From the NCBI GenBank assembly GCA_002840765.1, contig PHCE01000019.1, forward strand, positions 1-64,000: a stretch of DNA of 64,000 nucleotides. Reading direction: 5' to 3'. Below the pieces are notes generated by a model, which had not been told where the DNA came from, searched no databases, and saw only the letters and a list, made by a program, of their open reading frames with translations. This DNA is from Betaproteobacteria bacterium HGW-Betaproteobacteria-7. Its GTDB lineage: Bacteria > Pseudomonadota > Gammaproteobacteria > Burkholderiales > Rhodocyclaceae. Numbering within the stretch: the stretch's first letter is position 1; every line of letters starts with the position of its first letter. The translations under genes were made by a program, and so were the position numbers. Positions 62,859 through 64,000 of this stretch are shown here, one piece after another.

Positions 62859-62897
62859 GGTATTGCTGGCTGCAACGAATGGTATTGGACGGTATTG
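62859..62897 (+). promoter_or_regulatory. Three-part GGTAT repeat operator of the YCF48 gene
   Basis: GGTATTG occurs at 62859-62865, 62881-62887 and 62891-62897, i.e. spacings of 22 and 10 bases. The 15-mer GGTATTGGACGGTAT and the 22-base offset are the same as at 35743-35779 on the other strand, upstream of the satellite cluster. It lies about 145 bases before the next start. Confidence 0.65.
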
Positions 62898-63040
62898 GCC
62901 AGGCTCGGCCATAGTGAAGTTACAAAAAAATATCGAGATTTTGTGTGCTTGTTGCGGCGGCCCTAGCCCCCGGCAAGCGCCGGAGACGAAGCAATTCAGG
63001 GGCGCACCCGGAGCGGGGCGCCCCCAAAGGAGGAAGTGAT

Positions 63041-64000
63041 ATGCGGCGGATTTTTGCCACAGGACCATTGCCGTTGCTGGCGACCGGGGCCATTACGTTG
63101 CTGGCGGCCTGCTCGGAAGCGCCCGGCATGCCGGGCACGGCCGGCGGGCGCGCCCAGCCGGTGCAGCGCTACGACGTCAGCCAGGCGATTGCCGCCAACG
63201 GCCAGGTCGTCGTCGTCGGCACGCAGAGCGGGGTGGCGCTGGTCTCGCGCGACCGGGGCGTGACCTGGGAGCGCCAGCCGCTCGGCCGGACGTCGCTGGT
63301 CGATATCGCGGTCTGCCGCGACCAGACCTTTGTCGCCATCGATCACTACCGCAAGGTGTGGTCGGCTGACGCCGCGGGTCGCAACTGGCGTTCGGTGAAC
63401 CTCGAGCAGCCGCGCACGCCGCTGGCCGTGGCCTGCAGCCCGCAGGGTGGCTGGTGGGTCGTCGGCAGTAACGCGGTGATCGCCGGCAGTGCCGACCAGG
63501 GCAAGTCGTGGCGGGTCACCGATCTGGGCGAAGACACCCAGATCACCACCATCCAGTTCATCGACGAGCAGCGTGCCGTCGCCCTCGGCGAGTTCGGTCT
63601 GAGCCTGCGTTCCGACGATGGCGGGGCGACCTGGACCAAGGGCCCGGCCATGCCCGGCGAGTTCTATCCGTATGCGGCGCTGTTCCGCGATGCCCGCGCC
63701 GGCTGGGTCGCCGGCATCGCCGGCCAGATGCTGCACACCGCCGACGGTGGGCAGACCTGGCAGAAACAGGAGAACGCCACGCAGGCGACCTTCAACCGCC
63801 TGTTCCTCCATGACGGCCAGCCCTACGGCGCTGGCAACGGCGGCGTCATCGCCCGCCTGGCCGGCGACGTCTGGCGCAATGTGCCGTATCCCGATCCCTT
63901 GCCGATGTTCCTCGGCGGCGCCGCCTCCTTGCCGGGCCAGGCCGCCATCGTCGTCGGCGGCCCTGGCGGCCTGCTGCGCACCGTCAGCACGGCCAATCAA
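63041..64000 (+). CDS. YCF48-like beta-propeller lipoprotein, 3' end outside window
   Basis: 320 codons are open to the window end. AAAGGAGG lies 8 bases before the ATG. The lipoprotein signal has LPLLATGAITLLAAC, so the mature protein would be lipid-anchored. Repeats of the BNR/YCF48 type follow: SRDRGVTWERQPLG, SADQGKSWRVTDLG, SDDGGATWTKGP and TADGGQTWQKQ, each with the D-x-G-x-T/S-W box. YCF48 proteins in plants and cyanobacteria help photosystem assembly; in proteobacteria they often sit with RND-type exporters and outer-membrane proteins next to aromatic or steroid catabolism genes. Its job here is unknown; placing it in export or import of aromatics is inference. Confidence 0.85.
   Translation, partial: MRRIFATGPLPLLATGAITLLAACSEAPGMPGTAGGRAQPVQRYDVSQAIAANGQVVVVGTQSGVALVSRDRGVTWERQPLGRTSLVDIAVCRDQTFVAIDHYRKVWSADAAGRNWRSVNLEQPRTPLAVACSPQGGWWVVGSNAVIAGSADQGKSWRVTDLGEDTQITTIQFIDEQRAVALGEFGLSLRSDDGGATWTKGPAMPGEFYPYAALFRDARAGWVAGIAGQMLHTADGGQTWQKQENATQATFNRLFLHDGQPYGAGNGGVIARLAGDVWRNVPYPDPLPMFLGGAASLPGQAAIVVGGPGGLLRTVSTANQ

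Noticed and set aside
62859-62897. XylS-type TGCA-N6-GGNTA box
   Set aside because: TGCA-N6-GGTAT is present once, but GGTAT does not fit GGNTA and the other units lack TGCA; the direct-repeat description is safer.

Overview
Apart from its first 2.4 kb, the window reads as one high-GC betaproteobacterial chromosome segment. It is most like the Rhodocyclales (Azonexus, Dechloromonas, Thauera or Zoogloea relatives). The clues are a Burkholderiales/Rhodocyclales-type porin, an FNR-hemN pair, a DmpR-controlled phenol hydroxylase and meta-cleavage operon, NAGGN osmolyte genes and many TonB-dependent receptors. This placement is inferred from protein flavour only. No tRNA, rRNA or CRISPR array was seen.

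The left edge does not belong with the rest. Bases 1 to about 2400 carry infB-rbfA-truB whose proteins look spirochaetal. truB breaks off near codon 93 and continues in frame as the C-terminal domain of a proteobacterial TonB. This is most simply a contig chimera.

Layout. 2.4-8.0 kb: TonB end, TonB-dependent receptor, NarX-like kinase, NarL-like regulator, and a proline-iminopeptidase homologue lacking its catalytic Ser and His. 8.0-12.6 kb: a small exported protein behind a c-di-GMP-I riboswitch, an exported deiminase-fold protein and a second receptor. 12.9-22.4 kb: porin, fnr, hemN, a SafE-like membrane protein, a Cu-type P-ATPase, a PAS-GGDEF-EAL protein, a CopZ-like chaperone and selD. 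22.4-26.8 kb: a Fur-type box, a Fiu-like receptor, an FMN hydroxyacid oxidase and a PiuC hydroxylase, forming an iron-uptake operon. 27.3-32.5 kb: the N-acetylglutaminylglutamine amide osmolyte operon plus an SH3 protein.

32.6-36.9 kb (minus strand): a satellite aromatic cluster with a fused two-domain tautomerase, an SDR without active-site Lys, an extra catechol 2,3-dioxygenase, an HpcH aldolase and an AraC regulator. 37-38.6 kb: a PBP7-like peptidase and SixA. 38.7-43.4 kb: a lower-GC restriction-modification island with an RHH protein, a double cytosine methyltransferase in one chain, a PD-(D/E)XK nuclease candidate and a Vsr truncated into a BRO-domain fragment. A Fic protein follows.

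45.0-62.8 kb: LysR and DmpR regulators facing dmpKLMNOPQ, then a GntR regulator and dmpB-glcG-like-dmpCDE-SDR-CMD-dmpFGHI, which together would take phenol to pyruvate and acetyl-CoA. The window ends inside a YCF48-like lipoprotein gene. Its promoter shares a three-part repeat with the satellite cluster promoter 27 kb away, suggesting that one regulator, perhaps the AraC protein, controls both.
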